Below are positions 51,759-60,479 of a stretch of DNA of 64,000 nucleotides, piece after piece. The stretch comes from Clostridiales bacterium (GTDB taxonomy: Bacteria; Bacillota; Clostridia; Peptostreptococcales; Anaerovoracaceae), in NCBI GenBank assembly GCA_009911365.1, contig QXXF01000001.1:62001-126000 (forward strand), in the 5' to 3' direction. Made by a program: the position numbers and the translations under genes. Under the pieces are notes generated by a model, which saw only the letters and a program-made list of their open reading frames with translations, made no database searches and was not told the origin of the DNA. Numbering within the stretch: position 1 is the first letter of the stretch; every line of letters starts with the position of its first letter.

Positions 51759-52490
51759 ATGGACGCCGTATTAGAAATTAGGAATTATTCTAAAGTTTAT
51801 TCTGGAAATAAAAAGGCTGTTGACAGTCTGAATTTGAGTGTGAAAGCAGGAGAAATCCATGCTTTTATTGGTCACAATGGTGCGGGGAAAACAACAACAA
51901 TCCGTGCAGTTGTCGGGATAATGGACTTTGACGAAGGGGAAATCCTCATAAACGGTCATTCTGTAAAGGACGAGCCTGTAAAATGCAAATCTATTACAGC
52001 TTATATTCCAGACAATCCCGACTTATATGACTATGTGACAGGCATCCAATATTTAAACTATATGTGTGATATGTTTTCTGTTCCTGCCGAAGAAAGAGTT
52101 TCAAGAATACAAAAATATGCGGATGTTCTCAATTTAACGGACAGTCTTGGGGATTTAATCAGTTCCTATTCGCATGGTATGAAACAGAAGCTTGCATTAA
52201 TAGGCGCATTTGTACATTCTCCCAAGCTTTTAGTGTTGGATGAGCCGTTTGTAGGTCTTGACCCTGAAGCATCTTTTCATTTAAAGAAGATTATGCGTGA
52301 ACTTTGTGAAGCTGGAACAGCCATTTTTTTCTCTACTCACGTACTTGAAGTTGCCGAAAAATTATGTGACAAGGTTACTATCATCAATGACGGTAAATTG
52401 ATAGAAAGTGGAACAATGGAAGAAATCAAAGGAAGTCATAGTCTTGAAGATGTATTCATGGAGGTAGTTGAAAATGAAAGGCAAGTATAA
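51759..52490 (+). CDS. ABC transporter ATP-binding protein
   Basis: This 243-residue ABC-2-type ATPase has Walker A FIGHNGAGKTTTIRAVVGI, Q-loop ITAYIPDNPDLYDY, signature SYSHGMKQKLALIGAF, Walker B LLVLDEPFVGLDPEA and the H-loop FFSTHVLEVAE. Its end overlaps the permease gene by 17 bases. Together they form an exporter regulated by the upstream HTH protein, typical of peptide or antibiotic resistance cassettes on Firmicutes elements. Confidence 0.93.
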   Translation: MDAVLEIRNYSKVYSGNKKAVDSLNLSVKAGEIHAFIGHNGAGKTTTIRAVVGIMDFDEGEILINGHSVKDEPVKCKSITAYIPDNPDLYDYVTGIQYLNYMCDMFSVPAEERVSRIQKYADVLNLTDSLGDLISSYSHGMKQKLALIGAFVHSPKLLVLDEPFVGLDPEASFHLKKIMRELCEAGTAIFFSTHVLEVAEKLCDKVTIINDGKLIESGTMEEIKGSHSLEDVFMEVVENERQV

Positions 52491-54054
52491 GTATCTTTTG
52501 AGGATGCAGTTATATAATCTTTTTGGAATTAACCGATTGATTCATTCTCGTGATAAACAGGAAAAACAACGTTCTGCGATTGTTGGTGCTTTAGGACTTA
52601 CCGCCATTGCTATTCTTGTAGTCTATACGGTGAAATTCAGCAACAGCATGGCAGAAGCGGGACTCAGCAAAGCATTGCCAACGCTCATGGTAGTGGTCTG
52701 CTCCTTAGCAACTTTGACCCTTACATTCGTTAAAAGTACAGGGGTTCTTATTGGATTAAAAGATTATGATATGGTTATGTCCATGCCTGTAAGAACGATT
52801 TCTATCGTAACAAGCCGTATAACGATGCTGTATCTCATCAATCTGATAATTTGCTTTATAGCCATGCTGCCGTCAAGCATTATCTATGTCGTATACGAAC
52901 ATCCGCCGATTTTTAGTTACCTGTTTTTAGTGGGTGCGTTATTTTTGACACCGATTATTCCTATGATTATTTCTCTATCATTAGGTGTTCTAATTGTTGC
53001 CGTTTCATCACATTCAAGACACAAAAATGTTTTTTCATTGGTTTTGAGTACGGCTGCCGTACTGATGATTGTATTTGCTTCCGCAAAAACACAATCAATG
53101 GATGAGGCGCAGATAACTAATTTAGGCGTTGCAATGGCAGAAGCGGTAAACAAATTTTATCCGCCTGCTATTCTTTTTACAAATGCCTTATTACATAATG
53201 ATTGGGCAAGCTTTGTTATCTTTGCCGCTGTTTCCCTGTTGCTGGGCATTGCTTTCATAACGATTGTTTCTCATTACTATAAAAGACTGAATACAGCGGT
53301 ATTCTCACATTATGCAAAAAAAGATTATAAAATGGGAACATTAAAATCTTCATCTCCGTTTATGGCATTGTATAAAAAGGAGCTTCGCCGATTAAGTTCA
53401 TGTACGATTTATGCCTTGAATTCATGTATTGGAATTGTCCTGCTTTTCGTTGTAGCACTTGGGGCAGCATTTTTTATGCCGCCTGCTTTACGACAGCAAA
53501 TAGAAACGATGGGAATCATGAGCATCATTCAAAATATTATGCCGATTGCGCTTGCCATTTTTGTGACTATGACTTCTACCACGGCAGCATCCTTGTCTTT
53601 AGAGGGAAAAAACCGATGGATTATGTGTTCCGCTCCAACGCAGGCAAGGACAGTGTACAATTCTAAAATTGCGGTAAATTTAACAGTGATACTTCCTGTT
53701 TTATATGTTAGTGCAATTTTTATCAGAATTGCGATTCCGTGTTCCTTGATGCAGACTGTACTGTTGTTTATTATCCCTACGGTATATGCTTTTTTCATTT
53801 CAGTTCTTGGTGTTTATCTGAATATCAAGTTTCCTAAGTATGATTGGACGAGTGAGTATTATGCGGTAAAAGGTGGGGCAATTTCAGTTTTAGCTACAGT
53901 TGGAGGTGGAATGGCAAGCAGCTTAACGCCATTGTATCTTTGTATAATCTTTCCGCATTACCAAATGATGATAATGTTTGGCATTACTTGTCTAATACTG
54001 CTGGCAACTTTGGCAATCTATCTTAATGTTTGCCGAACACAATTATATGTATGA
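52474..54054 (+). CDS. ABC transporter permease (large ABC-2-type exporter)
   Basis: This 526-residue membrane protein has about twelve helices in two halves; the central YKKELRRLSSCTIYALNS suggests an internal duplication. No large extracellular domain is present. The ATG at 52474 follows GGAGGTAGTTGAAA; an in-frame TTG two codons earlier is not needed. The substrate is unknown; bacteriocins, lantibiotics or lipid-active compounds are usual for this class. Confidence 0.85.
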   Translation: MKGKYKYLLRMQLYNLFGINRLIHSRDKQEKQRSAIVGALGLTAIAILVVYTVKFSNSMAEAGLSKALPTLMVVVCSLATLTLTFVKSTGVLIGLKDYDMVMSMPVRTISIVTSRITMLYLINLIICFIAMLPSSIIYVVYEHPPIFSYLFLVGALFLTPIIPMIISLSLGVLIVAVSSHSRHKNVFSLVLSTAAVLMIVFASAKTQSMDEAQITNLGVAMAEAVNKFYPPAILFTNALLHNDWASFVIFAAVSLLLGIAFITIVSHYYKRLNTAVFSHYAKKDYKMGTLKSSSPFMALYKKELRRLSSCTIYALNSCIGIVLLFVVALGAAFFMPPALRQQIETMGIMSIIQNIMPIALAIFVTMTSTTAASLSLEGKNRWIMCSAPTQARTVYNSKIAVNLTVILPVLYVSAIFIRIAIPCSLMQTVLLFIIPTVYAFFISVLGVYLNIKFPKYDWTSEYYAVKGGAISVLATVGGGMASSLTPLYLCIIFPHYQMMIMFGITCLILLATLAIYLNVCRTQLYV

Positions 54055-54137
54055 AGTTGTGAAAAACATAGCTTTTTAGACTTGAAATTTAAGGCTTTGA
54101 CAGATAAGAACAGATGAAAATTTTTATTTGAAAAATG

Positions 54138-54185
54138 GGAGCAGACTGCGGGTGAGATTGCAAAGTAACTACCCGTTTCTGCTCC
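54138..54185 (+). terminator. Terminator after the ABC permease gene
   Basis: GGAGCAGA (54138-54145) pairs perfectly with TCTGCTCC (54178-54185), enclosing CGGGT/ACCCG. The U-run is weak (TTCTGTATC). The other bases of 54055-54340 hold no gene that I can support. Confidence 0.6.
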
Positions 54186-54340
54186 TTCTGTATCGTATCA
54201 TTTGTCAACCCTTGAAAAAAGTCGATTGGTTTCTTCTTGTTAATTGAACAGTTACGTTTTTTATCAAATCAATTTTTTTGAAATTGATGAAGTTATTTCA
54301 TAGTTAAAAATAATTTATAGTACCGAAGAAAGGAGCCACT

Positions 54341-54568
54341 ATGGAACAGGGTATTGAATTACATATTTCGGAAGTGTTAAAAGAAGAGCGGACGAAAAAA
54401 GGAAACTCACAAGAGAAACTTGCAGAGTATTGTGGCGTCTCAAAGTCAGCAGTATCTAAATGGGAACAAGGAATATCCCGTCCTAGCATTTATCAGTTCC
54501 CTCAAATAGCTGATTTTTATAATATAACAATTCAAAGACTATTAACAGGGAAAGAAAAAGATGAATAA
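54341..54568 (+). CDS. XRE-family helix-turn-helix protein
   Basis: This 75-residue DNA-binding protein is a single Cro/cI HTH domain: LKEERTKKGNSQEKLAEYCG, SKSAVSKWEQGISRPSIYQ and LPQIADFYNITIQRLL-like (here FPQIADFYNITIQRLLTG). The start follows AAAGGAGCC. It overlaps the GntR-like gene by 8 bases. The pair probably regulates element maintenance or the neighbouring ABC cassette. Confidence 0.88.
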   Translation: MEQGIELHISEVLKEERTKKGNSQEKLAEYCGVSKSAVSKWEQGISRPSIYQFPQIADFYNITIQRLLTGKEKDE

Positions 54569-54902
54569 AAGATACAAGTATCAGGAAGTTGCAGAACGAA
54601 TTAAAATGGATATTTTTGTAAATTATCAAGCACCAAGTAAACCGATACCGAGTATAAGGGAATATGCGGAAGTTAATCAAGTAAATCCCCATACAGTAGC
54701 TTGTGCTTTAAGGTTGTTGATGGAAAAGGGTATTATTTATACCAATGAAAGAAAAGGTTATTATGTTGCTGTTGATATTAAAGATGTAAAGAAAAAATTA
54801 GTGGATGAAGCTAAGAAAGAGTTGCTATGTAAATTGTCCCAATTGGGATATAAAAAAGAAGAAATCGCTATGCTCATTAGGCATTTTCTAGAGGATTATT
54901 AG
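54561..54902 (+). CDS. GntR-family regulator (YtrA-like)
   Basis: This 113-residue protein has a GntR winged helix (YQEVAERIKMDIFVNYQAPS, IPSIREYAEVNQVNPHTVACALRLL, GIIYTNERKGYYVA) and a short C-terminal helical tail. It is the YtrA-like short form, which often controls ABC exporters in Firmicutes. Its ATG overlaps the XRE gene end. Confidence 0.87.
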   Translation: MNKRYKYQEVAERIKMDIFVNYQAPSKPIPSIREYAEVNQVNPHTVACALRLLMEKGIIYTNERKGYYVAVDIKDVKKKLVDEAKKELLCKLSQLGYKKEEIAMLIRHFLEDY

Positions 54903-54989
54903 AACATAAAGAAATCATTATTGGAATTTGAAATAGGCAATACAAGCCCGCCATATAAAAAAACGGTGTTTTGGTGGGCTGATTTGCTA

Positions 54990-55067
54990 TGCCCGAAAAG
55001 ACTTAACAGACACTCTCCAGACCTGTTTTAAGTTTGGAGGGATTTTTTTATGTCCTTTTTTCGGGCA
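54990..55067 (+). terminator. Nested hairpin region with terminator in the GntR-sigma intergenic gap
   Basis: TGCCCGAAAA (54990-54999) pairs with TTTTCGGGCA (55058-55067), enclosing CTCCAGAC/GTTTGGAG (55015-55039) followed by GATTTTTTT, a terminator. ATGCAACGC occurs twice further on (55083-55091, 55155-55163). The rest of 54903-55371 contains no gene that I would support. Confidence 0.5.
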
Positions 55068-55371
55068 GTAAGCTATCTGCTCATGCAACGCAGATTTGAC
55101 TTATACATAGCATATTGGGGATTGGCAGGAAACCCGTTAAAAAAGTCCCTGCTTATGCAACGCTACTTCTCACCATGAAACCAGAAGTAGAATCTCCGCT
55201 TAACAGAATATATATTTCTTATAACCGTAGAGGTCACAGTACCTTTGCGGTTTTTCTTTTGTCGTTTTTTATCGGAATATGCCACAGGACTGTTTCTGCT
55301 GTTGGATGCCGTTCGCCGCCTTTCCAATCTGGATTATTACATTTCAAAAATTCAGATTGGAGGAAAAAAGA

Positions 55372-55797
55372 ATGGCATACAACAACGGACGTGAGAACAG
55401 GAAATGGCTTATCTGGAAAGAAGCCGAGGAAAAAATATTGCGGGAGCATGGAGTTGATGAAAACACCATTGAACAAATCCGCACAGACGACAGGGCAGAC
55501 TTCAATTCCAACAGGCGGTTTTACCATTGGACAAGCGACTTCGGCGAATACCTTGAGGGGATGGCAGACAGGGAGCGAGATACCGAGGTAAAGACTGTTT
55601 CCGATTTACTGGATGAGATGGAGGACGAAACTCTGTATCGGGCATTGCTTACGGTGGACAGGCGTACCCTGCAAATTATCCTGCTGAAAATGCAGGGCTA
55701 TTCCACAAAGGAAATTGCCCCGCTTGTCGGATTGACAACAGGGGCTATCTATGCAAGATTAGACCACTTGCGGAAAAAGCTGCGGAAGATTTTATAA
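55372..55797 (+). CDS. Sigma-70-like helix-turn-helix factor of the element
   Basis: This 141-residue protein has a C-terminal sigma region 4-like HTH (LLTVDRRTLQIILLKMQGYS, TKEIAPLVGLTTGAIYARLDHLRKKLRK) but no full sigma region 2. It resembles the short sigma-like factors in Tn916/Tn4451-type elements. The ATG follows GGAGGAAAAAAGA. It probably drives transcription of the mobilization or recombination genes; its promoter class is unknown. Confidence 0.8.
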   Translation: MAYNNGRENRKWLIWKEAEEKILREHGVDENTIEQIRTDDRADFNSNRRFYHWTSDFGEYLEGMADRERDTEVKTVSDLLDEMEDETLYRALLTVDRRTLQIILLKMQGYSTKEIAPLVGLTTGAIYARLDHLRKKLRKIL

Positions 55798-55921
55798 CCA
55801 ACTAATAAAGACAGCATTTTGACGGGCTATTGGGTGGGAAATAAAATTCCCCCGCCTAATTATTAAAATTGATGAATAAAATTCCCGTCCACAGGGAATA
55901 CTAAAAAATTTGCCCAAAATC

Positions 55922-55951
55922 TTGACATGGGTACAGCCGCTATGGTATTCT
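55922..55951 (+). promoter_or_regulatory. Sigma-A promoter of the structured RNA
   Basis: TTGACA (55922-55927), an 18-bp spacer and TATTCT (55946-55951). GGTATT-CTAA-AATACC (55944-55959) is an inverted repeat across the -10, a possible operator. Confidence 0.7.
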
Positions 55952-55957
55952 AAAATA

Positions 55958-56174
55958 CCCGTAAGGGAATTGGAAGATTGAAAATGAAATAAGCACATAG
56001 ATGGAAGAATGGAATGTCAGCCAACGGATAAGGCTGACCGCTGCCGAAAGTATGCTGCCGCTTTCGGCTGGTGTATGGCAGCATGGTTTTGAATCCCGAA
56101 GCCGTTACATAGCATTGCGAATCCGAGCAGGAGAAAATACTCCTGTCGTTCGTGGTGCAGTGTAGCGGTTTTTT
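55958..56174 (+). ncRNA. Structured non-coding RNA with pseudoknot and terminator
   Basis: Between a consensus promoter and a U6 terminator lies a 0.2-kb transcript. Hairpin GTCAGCC/GGCTGAC spans 56016-56038. GCCGAAAG (56043-56050) pairs with CTTTCGGC (56061-56068), while ATGCTGCC in its loop (56052-56059) pairs with GGCAGCAT (56077-56084): two perfect 8-bp helices arranged as an H-type pseudoknot (or as alternatives). The last arm is CCGTTACA/TGTAGCGG around CAGGAG/CTCCTG, followed by TTTTTT. A 53-codon frame (starting about 56001) also spans it but lacks a good ribosome site. The role may be copy or transfer control; unknown. Confidence 0.6.
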
Positions 56175-56432
56175 CATTTATCCAAAAGTCAAGAGAAAAC
56201 GAATCCAGAACGGAGGTGCAGGGACATAGGATTTTCTTTTCGGCGGGTCAGATAGGCGTTAAGAATGCCGCTGCACAGGAAAAATGCTCTGCGGCGTTGT
56301 CCACAGAGATAGCGAGCATCGGATTGTGTCAGCCACAATCCCAATCCATGCTGCTTGCGGGCATGGACTAACTCAGGGGACAGCCCCTGAATACCCCGAA
56401 GAAAGGAATTTAAGACTGGAGGATTAAGGAAA
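56175..56432 (+). other. Probable oriT region upstream of mobC
   Basis: This non-coding stretch directly before the mobC-relaxase genes is rich in inverted repeats: GGATTGTG-TCAGC-CACAATCC, CCATG/CATGG around CTGCTTGCGGG, and CAGGGG-ACAG-CCCCTG. Relaxases of this family act on an oriT placed beside their gene, so this is the best candidate. The nick site is not identifiable by eye. A short open frame (ending near 56371) is probably incidental. Confidence 0.45.
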
Positions 56433-56789
56433 ATGAGCAGAGAAAAATCAGAAAAGGAAGTGCGGAATGTCCCGATTACCGTCCGATTGAACAAGGAAGA
56501 ACATGAAAAATTAAAGCAGTGCGCCGCCGCTTGCGGTCTGTCCGCAGCAGAATTTATGCGCCAGTTATGCAAGGGAAACGCCCCTCAGCCACAGCCTAAA
56601 ACCGAGTTTTGGGAACTGTTAAACAAGCTCTATGAAGTGCATGACGCTTTCAAAAAGTGTGTTCCATACTATCCAACCGCCGCCGAAATCTGTAAGGAGA
56701 TTGAGGATTTTATCTTAGAACTGCAACAAAAAACAACTCTCCCACAACAATTTAACGCAGAAGAATTGACAGAACAGGGGGCGGTCTGA
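56433..56789 (+). CDS. mobC: MobC-like relaxosome accessory protein
   Basis: This 118-residue DNA-binding protein has a ribbon-helix-helix N-terminus (VPITVRLNKEEHEKLKQCAA, CGLSAAEFMRQLCKG) and a C-terminal helical part. MobC proteins bind oriT and help the relaxase nick it. The ATG follows GGAGGATTAAGGAAA. It lies one base before the relaxase gene. Confidence 0.87.
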   Translation: MSREKSEKEVRNVPITVRLNKEEHEKLKQCAAACGLSAAEFMRQLCKGNAPQPQPKTEFWELLNKLYEVHDAFKKCVPYYPTAAEICKEIEDFILELQQKTTLPQQFNAEELTEQGAV

Positions 56790-56790
56790 T

Positions 56791-58155
56791 ATGGCGGTAA
56801 CAAGCCTATGGCATGTCAAAGGGAGCATAAAAGACGTGATTGACTATATAGAAAACCCAGAAAAGACCGTGCCGAATCGAGATATGCAGGATTTTTTTGA
56901 CGTGTTCTCCTATGTGAAAAATCCGTTAAAAACAAATGAGGGCGAGTATGTTTCCGCAATCAATTGTCTGAAAGAAACAGCCTTGCAACAGATGATTTTG
57001 ACGAAGAAACAGTACCAAAAGACAGGCGGGTATATCGCATGGCACGGCTACCAAAGCTTCAAGCCAGACGAGGTAACGCCCGAACAATGCCATGAAATCG
57101 GATTGAAACTGGCAAAGGAAATGTGGGGTGGCAAATACCAGATAATCGTTGCCACCCACCTTGACAAAGGACATTTACACAACCATTTTTGCTTCAACTC
57201 CGTTTCTTTCATAGACGGACAGAAATATAATTATTCAAAATCAGAACAGAAAAGGTTGAGGGAAGTGTCCGACCGCTTATGCCGAGAGTACGGTTTATCG
57301 GTGATTGAAAACCCCAAGAAAGCCCCTGCAAGACCGCTTTATCTGGACGAAAAGAGCGGCAAGCCGACACGGTACAACGTCTATCGGGAGGATTTAAAGG
57401 AAGCAATCAACAGGAGCAGGGATTTACAGCATATGATGAAATACCTTACCGACAAGGGATATGAGGTGGATTTTTCGGGCAGCCATTGGAAAATGAAGCT
57501 GCCGCAGTACAGGCATTTCACAAGGTTAGACACGCTTGACGAGCGGCTGACACCCGATTTCATACGGTCATGTTTAGGCGGGACTTCCCGATATGGAAAC
57601 TACAAAGCAAGGATTTCCTACTCCCCGCATATGCCAGAGCAGTACAAAAACGCATGGAAGCCGCATCAGAAAACCACGGGGATTTTAGCATTGTACTATT
57701 ACTGGTGCTATCAGTTAGGGATATTCCCCAAAGGCACGGACTACAAGCCGACAAGCCCGCTGATGAAAGAGGAGCTTCGGAAACTGGACGAGATTACCGC
57801 ACAGGTAAGGTATATGTCGAAGCATGGAATCTCCACTCTTTCCGATTTATACGCCGACAGGAAGAAAAACCAGACCGAAATGGATAAACTGATTGACTAC
57901 CGCCAACACTTGCGGAATAAGGTACGCCGTGCCACACCAGCCGAAAAAGAAACACTCCGAGCCGAAAAACAGGGCGTGACGGAGCGGATAACGGAGCTTA
58001 GAAAGCGGCTGAAATATGCAGACGGGATTGAGAAACGCTCTGCCCATATCGACGACTGCTTAAACCAAATCCACGACACGATTGAAAATCAGCGGTCAAA
58101 TATAAACGCCAGAGCAGGCAGGGCAGCCCGCAGGAGGGAGGAACCATTGCGATGA
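56791..58155 (+). CDS. Relaxase/mobilization nuclease (MobA/VirD2 family)
   Basis: This 454-residue relaxase (the TnpZ counterpart of Tn4451) nicks oriT and pilots the strand in conjugal transfer using another element's T4SS. The metal triad motif HLDKGHLHNHFCFNSV (about residues 128-143) is intact. The catalytic tyrosine is probably in the N-terminal third (IDYIENPEKT or GGYIAWHGYQSF). The C-terminal half is helical and basic, ending RAARRREE. Its stop overlaps the tnpW start. Confidence 0.9.
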   Translation: MAVTSLWHVKGSIKDVIDYIENPEKTVPNRDMQDFFDVFSYVKNPLKTNEGEYVSAINCLKETALQQMILTKKQYQKTGGYIAWHGYQSFKPDEVTPEQCHEIGLKLAKEMWGGKYQIIVATHLDKGHLHNHFCFNSVSFIDGQKYNYSKSEQKRLREVSDRLCREYGLSVIENPKKAPARPLYLDEKSGKPTRYNVYREDLKEAINRSRDLQHMMKYLTDKGYEVDFSGSHWKMKLPQYRHFTRLDTLDERLTPDFIRSCLGGTSRYGNYKARISYSPHMPEQYKNAWKPHQKTTGILALYYYWCYQLGIFPKGTDYKPTSPLMKEELRKLDEITAQVRYMSKHGISTLSDLYADRKKNQTEMDKLIDYRQHLRNKVRRATPAEKETLRAEKQGVTERITELRKRLKYADGIEKRSAHIDDCLNQIHDTIENQRSNINARAGRAARRREEPLR

Positions 58156-58454
58156 GCAGACTGTCAGAGGAAGAAATACAAGCAATTATGGAGGAATACA
58201 AGGACGCCCCTATGATAAATCCCGATAAGATATATCCCCCTCTGCCGCCTGTCCAGAACGCCACGCCACTTGTCCGTATTCCAGAGCCGATGAGCCTTAC
58301 CGAGAAAATCGGCGGCACGGAATACACTGTCAACGCCCATTTCCGAAAAGGCGGGCGGGATTTGCTTGGAATGCTTACGGATATTTTTCGGCGTGGCATA
58401 CAGGGATATGGATTTTATGATGATAAGAATTGGGGTGATGATGACGGGGAATAA
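58152..58454 (+). CDS. tnpW: TnpW family transposon protein
   Basis: This 100-residue protein has the TnpW-like stretch SLTEKIGGTEYTVNAHFRKGGRDLLG after a Pro-rich N-terminus (YPPLPPVQNATPLVRIPEP), and an acidic tail. The function is unknown in all such elements. The ATG overlaps the relaxase stop. It lies 108 bases before the recombinase gene. Confidence 0.8.
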   Translation: MSRLSEEEIQAIMEEYKDAPMINPDKIYPPLPPVQNATPLVRIPEPMSLTEKIGGTEYTVNAHFRKGGRDLLGMLTDIFRRGIQGYGFYDDKNWGDDDGE

Positions 58455-58562
58455 CAGGCAGCGGAAGAATTATCGCTTTAAAGCGTTGAAGTTTATGGGC
58501 AGATGTGGTACACTGTACCTACACTTCACAATACCGTGTCTGCTGTTGGGAAGGAGAGCTTT

Positions 58563-60221
58563 ATGAAAAGACAGCAGGAAGAATTTACGGCATTATATTG
58601 TAGATTAAGCCAAGACGATGGGCGGGAGGGTGAGAGCAACAGCATTGTAAACCAGAAAGAATATCTGATGAAATACGCCAAAGAGCACGTTTTCCCTAAC
58701 CCGAAATTCTACGTGGACGACGGCTATACGGGTACGAATTTTGACCGCCCTAGCTTTAAGGAAATGTCGGCGGACATTGAAAAAGGGCTTGTAAAAACGG
58801 TCATTGTCAAAGACTTATCACGCTTCGGCAGGAACTATATTGAGGTCGGCTCTTACTCCGAAATCATCTACCCAGAAGCAGGTGTGAGGTTTATTGCCAT
58901 CATGGACAACGTGGACACGGGCAGCCTTGAGAGCAACGAATTTGCCGCCTTTACCAACCTTTTCAACGAATGGTATCCAAAAAGCACGAGCAAAAAGGTA
59001 AAGGAAGTCAAGAAAGCGAAAGGGCTTGCAGGAGAACATCTGGGACCGCCACCATACGGGTATTTACGGAATCCAGATGACAAAACCCGCTGGCTTGTGG
59101 ACGAGGAAGCGGCGGCAGTCGTCCGCAGGATATTCTCACTCTGTATGCAGGGAAAAGGCGTGTCAGCCATTGCCACAGCCCTCTGGGAAGATAAAGTGCT
59201 TACCCCGTCAGCTTACAAAATGTCAAAGGGAATCGGCGTTGCAAAAAAATCAGAATACCCCTATAACTGGGAGCCGTCCATGATTGCATCCATTCTGGAA
59301 AATGTGGCATATATCGGCGTGACGGAGAGCTTTAAATCCACCCGTTTAGGCTTTAAGAGCAGGAAACGCATCCCCACCGCAAAGGACAGGCGGACGTATA
59401 TCGAGGACGCCCATACCCCCATTATTAACAGGGATATGTGGGAAAAAGTGCAGGTGATACGGGAGAACAAACGCAGACCGACCAAAAGCAGAATGACAAG
59501 TATCTTTTCGGGGCTGCTCTATTGTGCCGACTGCGGGGCGAAACTCAGCCTAGCCACGGCAAACGGATATGCGCATTTCCGCTGTTCCATGTATAAAAGG
59601 ACGAGCAGGGCGAAGGAATGTACGCAGCACTATATCCGAGAGGACGCATTAAAACAGTTGGTTCTGAAACAGCTTCAGCATTTCCTCTCCTATTTACAGC
59701 AGTTTGAGCGTGTGTTTATCCGACAGCAGATTGACGCCACCCTTGCGGAACGCAGATACGAATTGTCCGCAAAGCAGAAACAGATAGAAAAGGACGAAAA
59801 GCGGATAAAGGAGCTTGACCGCCTGTTCCGTAAAATCTATGAGGATAATGTCAACGGAAAGCTGAATGACGAACGCTTTTACAAGCTGTCAGACGGATAT
59901 GAAGCCGAGCAGGAACAACTAAAGCAGGAAATCGAAGCCTTGACAGCCGAGGTCAGCGAAGCCGACACAGAAGCGACCAATGTCGCCAAACTGATAGCCG
60001 TCACCAAGAAATACACCCGCATCGACGAGCTGACACCCGAAATCCTAAACGCATTTGTGGATAAAATCGTAGTCCATGAGCGTGAGAAAAAGGACGGGAA
60101 ACGGACACAGCAAATCGACATCTACTATTCCTATGTCGGGATTGTGGGCATCCCCACGGACGAGGAAATGCGGGAAATGGAACGGGAATATATGCAGCGT
60201 ACCAAACGTCAAACCGCCTAA
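58563..60221 (+). CDS. Large serine recombinase (TnpX/TndX type)
   Basis: This 552-residue recombinase excises and inserts the element. The resolvase domain has YCRLSQDDGREGESNSI with the catalytic serine, GYTGTNFDRPSFKEM and VKDLSRFGRNYIE. A recombinase domain (GPPPYGYLRNPDDKTRWLVD), a zinc ribbon (GLLYCADCGAKLSL, CSMYKRTSRAKEC) and a coiled coil (residues 400-470) follow. The ATG at 58563 follows AAGGAGAGCTTT. Tn4451-type elements use a GA target dinucleotide. Confidence 0.94.
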   Translation: MKRQQEEFTALYCRLSQDDGREGESNSIVNQKEYLMKYAKEHVFPNPKFYVDDGYTGTNFDRPSFKEMSADIEKGLVKTVIVKDLSRFGRNYIEVGSYSEIIYPEAGVRFIAIMDNVDTGSLESNEFAAFTNLFNEWYPKSTSKKVKEVKKAKGLAGEHLGPPPYGYLRNPDDKTRWLVDEEAAAVVRRIFSLCMQGKGVSAIATALWEDKVLTPSAYKMSKGIGVAKKSEYPYNWEPSMIASILENVAYIGVTESFKSTRLGFKSRKRIPTAKDRRTYIEDAHTPIINRDMWEKVQVIRENKRRPTKSRMTSIFSGLLYCADCGAKLSLATANGYAHFRCSMYKRTSRAKECTQHYIREDALKQLVLKQLQHFLSYLQQFERVFIRQQIDATLAERRYELSAKQKQIEKDEKRIKELDRLFRKIYEDNVNGKLNDERFYKLSDGYEAEQEQLKQEIEALTAEVSEADTEATNVAKLIAVTKKYTRIDELTPEILNAFVDKIVVHEREKKDGKRTQQIDIYYSYVGIVGIPTDEEMREMEREYMQRTKRQTA

Positions 60222-60270
60222 ATACAGGCGTGGCAGGAGAAAATCTATGCTCCTGCCGATACATATCTAT

Positions 60271-60289
60271 TTTTATCCCTATCTGGTTT
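60271..60289 (-). repeat. Right terminal inverted repeat of the mobile element
   Basis: On the minus strand AAACCAGATAGGGATAAAA, matching the left end at 17 of 19 bases, 50 bases after the recombinase stop. The 60222-60479 gap otherwise holds AT-rich sequence and the terminator at 60404. Confidence 0.6.
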
Positions 60290-60403
60290 AACCCATTTTT
60301 CATTTATAATAAAATTCATTTAATTTATTTCATCAATTTCCCTTCTAAATTAAGTTTACACAATGCTGTTTAACGTTATTCCTCATTTCCCGCATTACAT
60401 AAA

Positions 60404-60430
60404 AAACTGCCTTGTGAACACAGGCAGTTT
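60404..60430 (-). terminator. Terminator after the QueG-like gene
   Basis: AAACTGCCT (60404-60412) and AGGCAGTTT (60422-60430), with an inner GTG/CAC, form a perfect stem. The minus strand continues TTTTTTATG, so it ends the gene at 60480. Confidence 0.8.
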
Positions 60431-60479
60431 CTCAAAAATGCGATATTTTCTTTTTTAGATATGTGGCGGCACTTTATTT

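Larger units (their letters stand above)
50260..60330 (+). mobile_element. Tn4451-family mobilizable transposon, about 10 kb
   Basis: The region runs from the broken AAA_14 gene to the AT-rich sequence after the serine recombinase. It carries tnpV, tnpW, a large serine recombinase, a MobC/relaxase pair and a sigma-like factor, with an ABC-exporter cassette as cargo. AAACCAGATAAGGAGAAAA at 50301-50319 recurs inverted at 60271-60289 (17 of 19), and weaker AT-rich similarity extends outward from both. Exact boundaries are uncertain by tens of bases. Cargo genes are visibly more AT-rich than the mobilization genes, suggesting separate origins. No antibiotic resistance gene is seen, and there are no self-transfer (T4SS) genes. 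Confidence 0.85.

Noticed and set aside
55115-55371. Open frame upstream of the sigma-like factor gene
   Set aside because: Different frame from the sigma factor, no convincing ribosome site and no recognised domain; could at most be a leader peptide.
56001-56162. 53-codon frame inside the pseudoknot RNA
   Set aside because: No good ribosome site and perfect helices throughout; kept only as an alternative to test by codon-bias in homologues.
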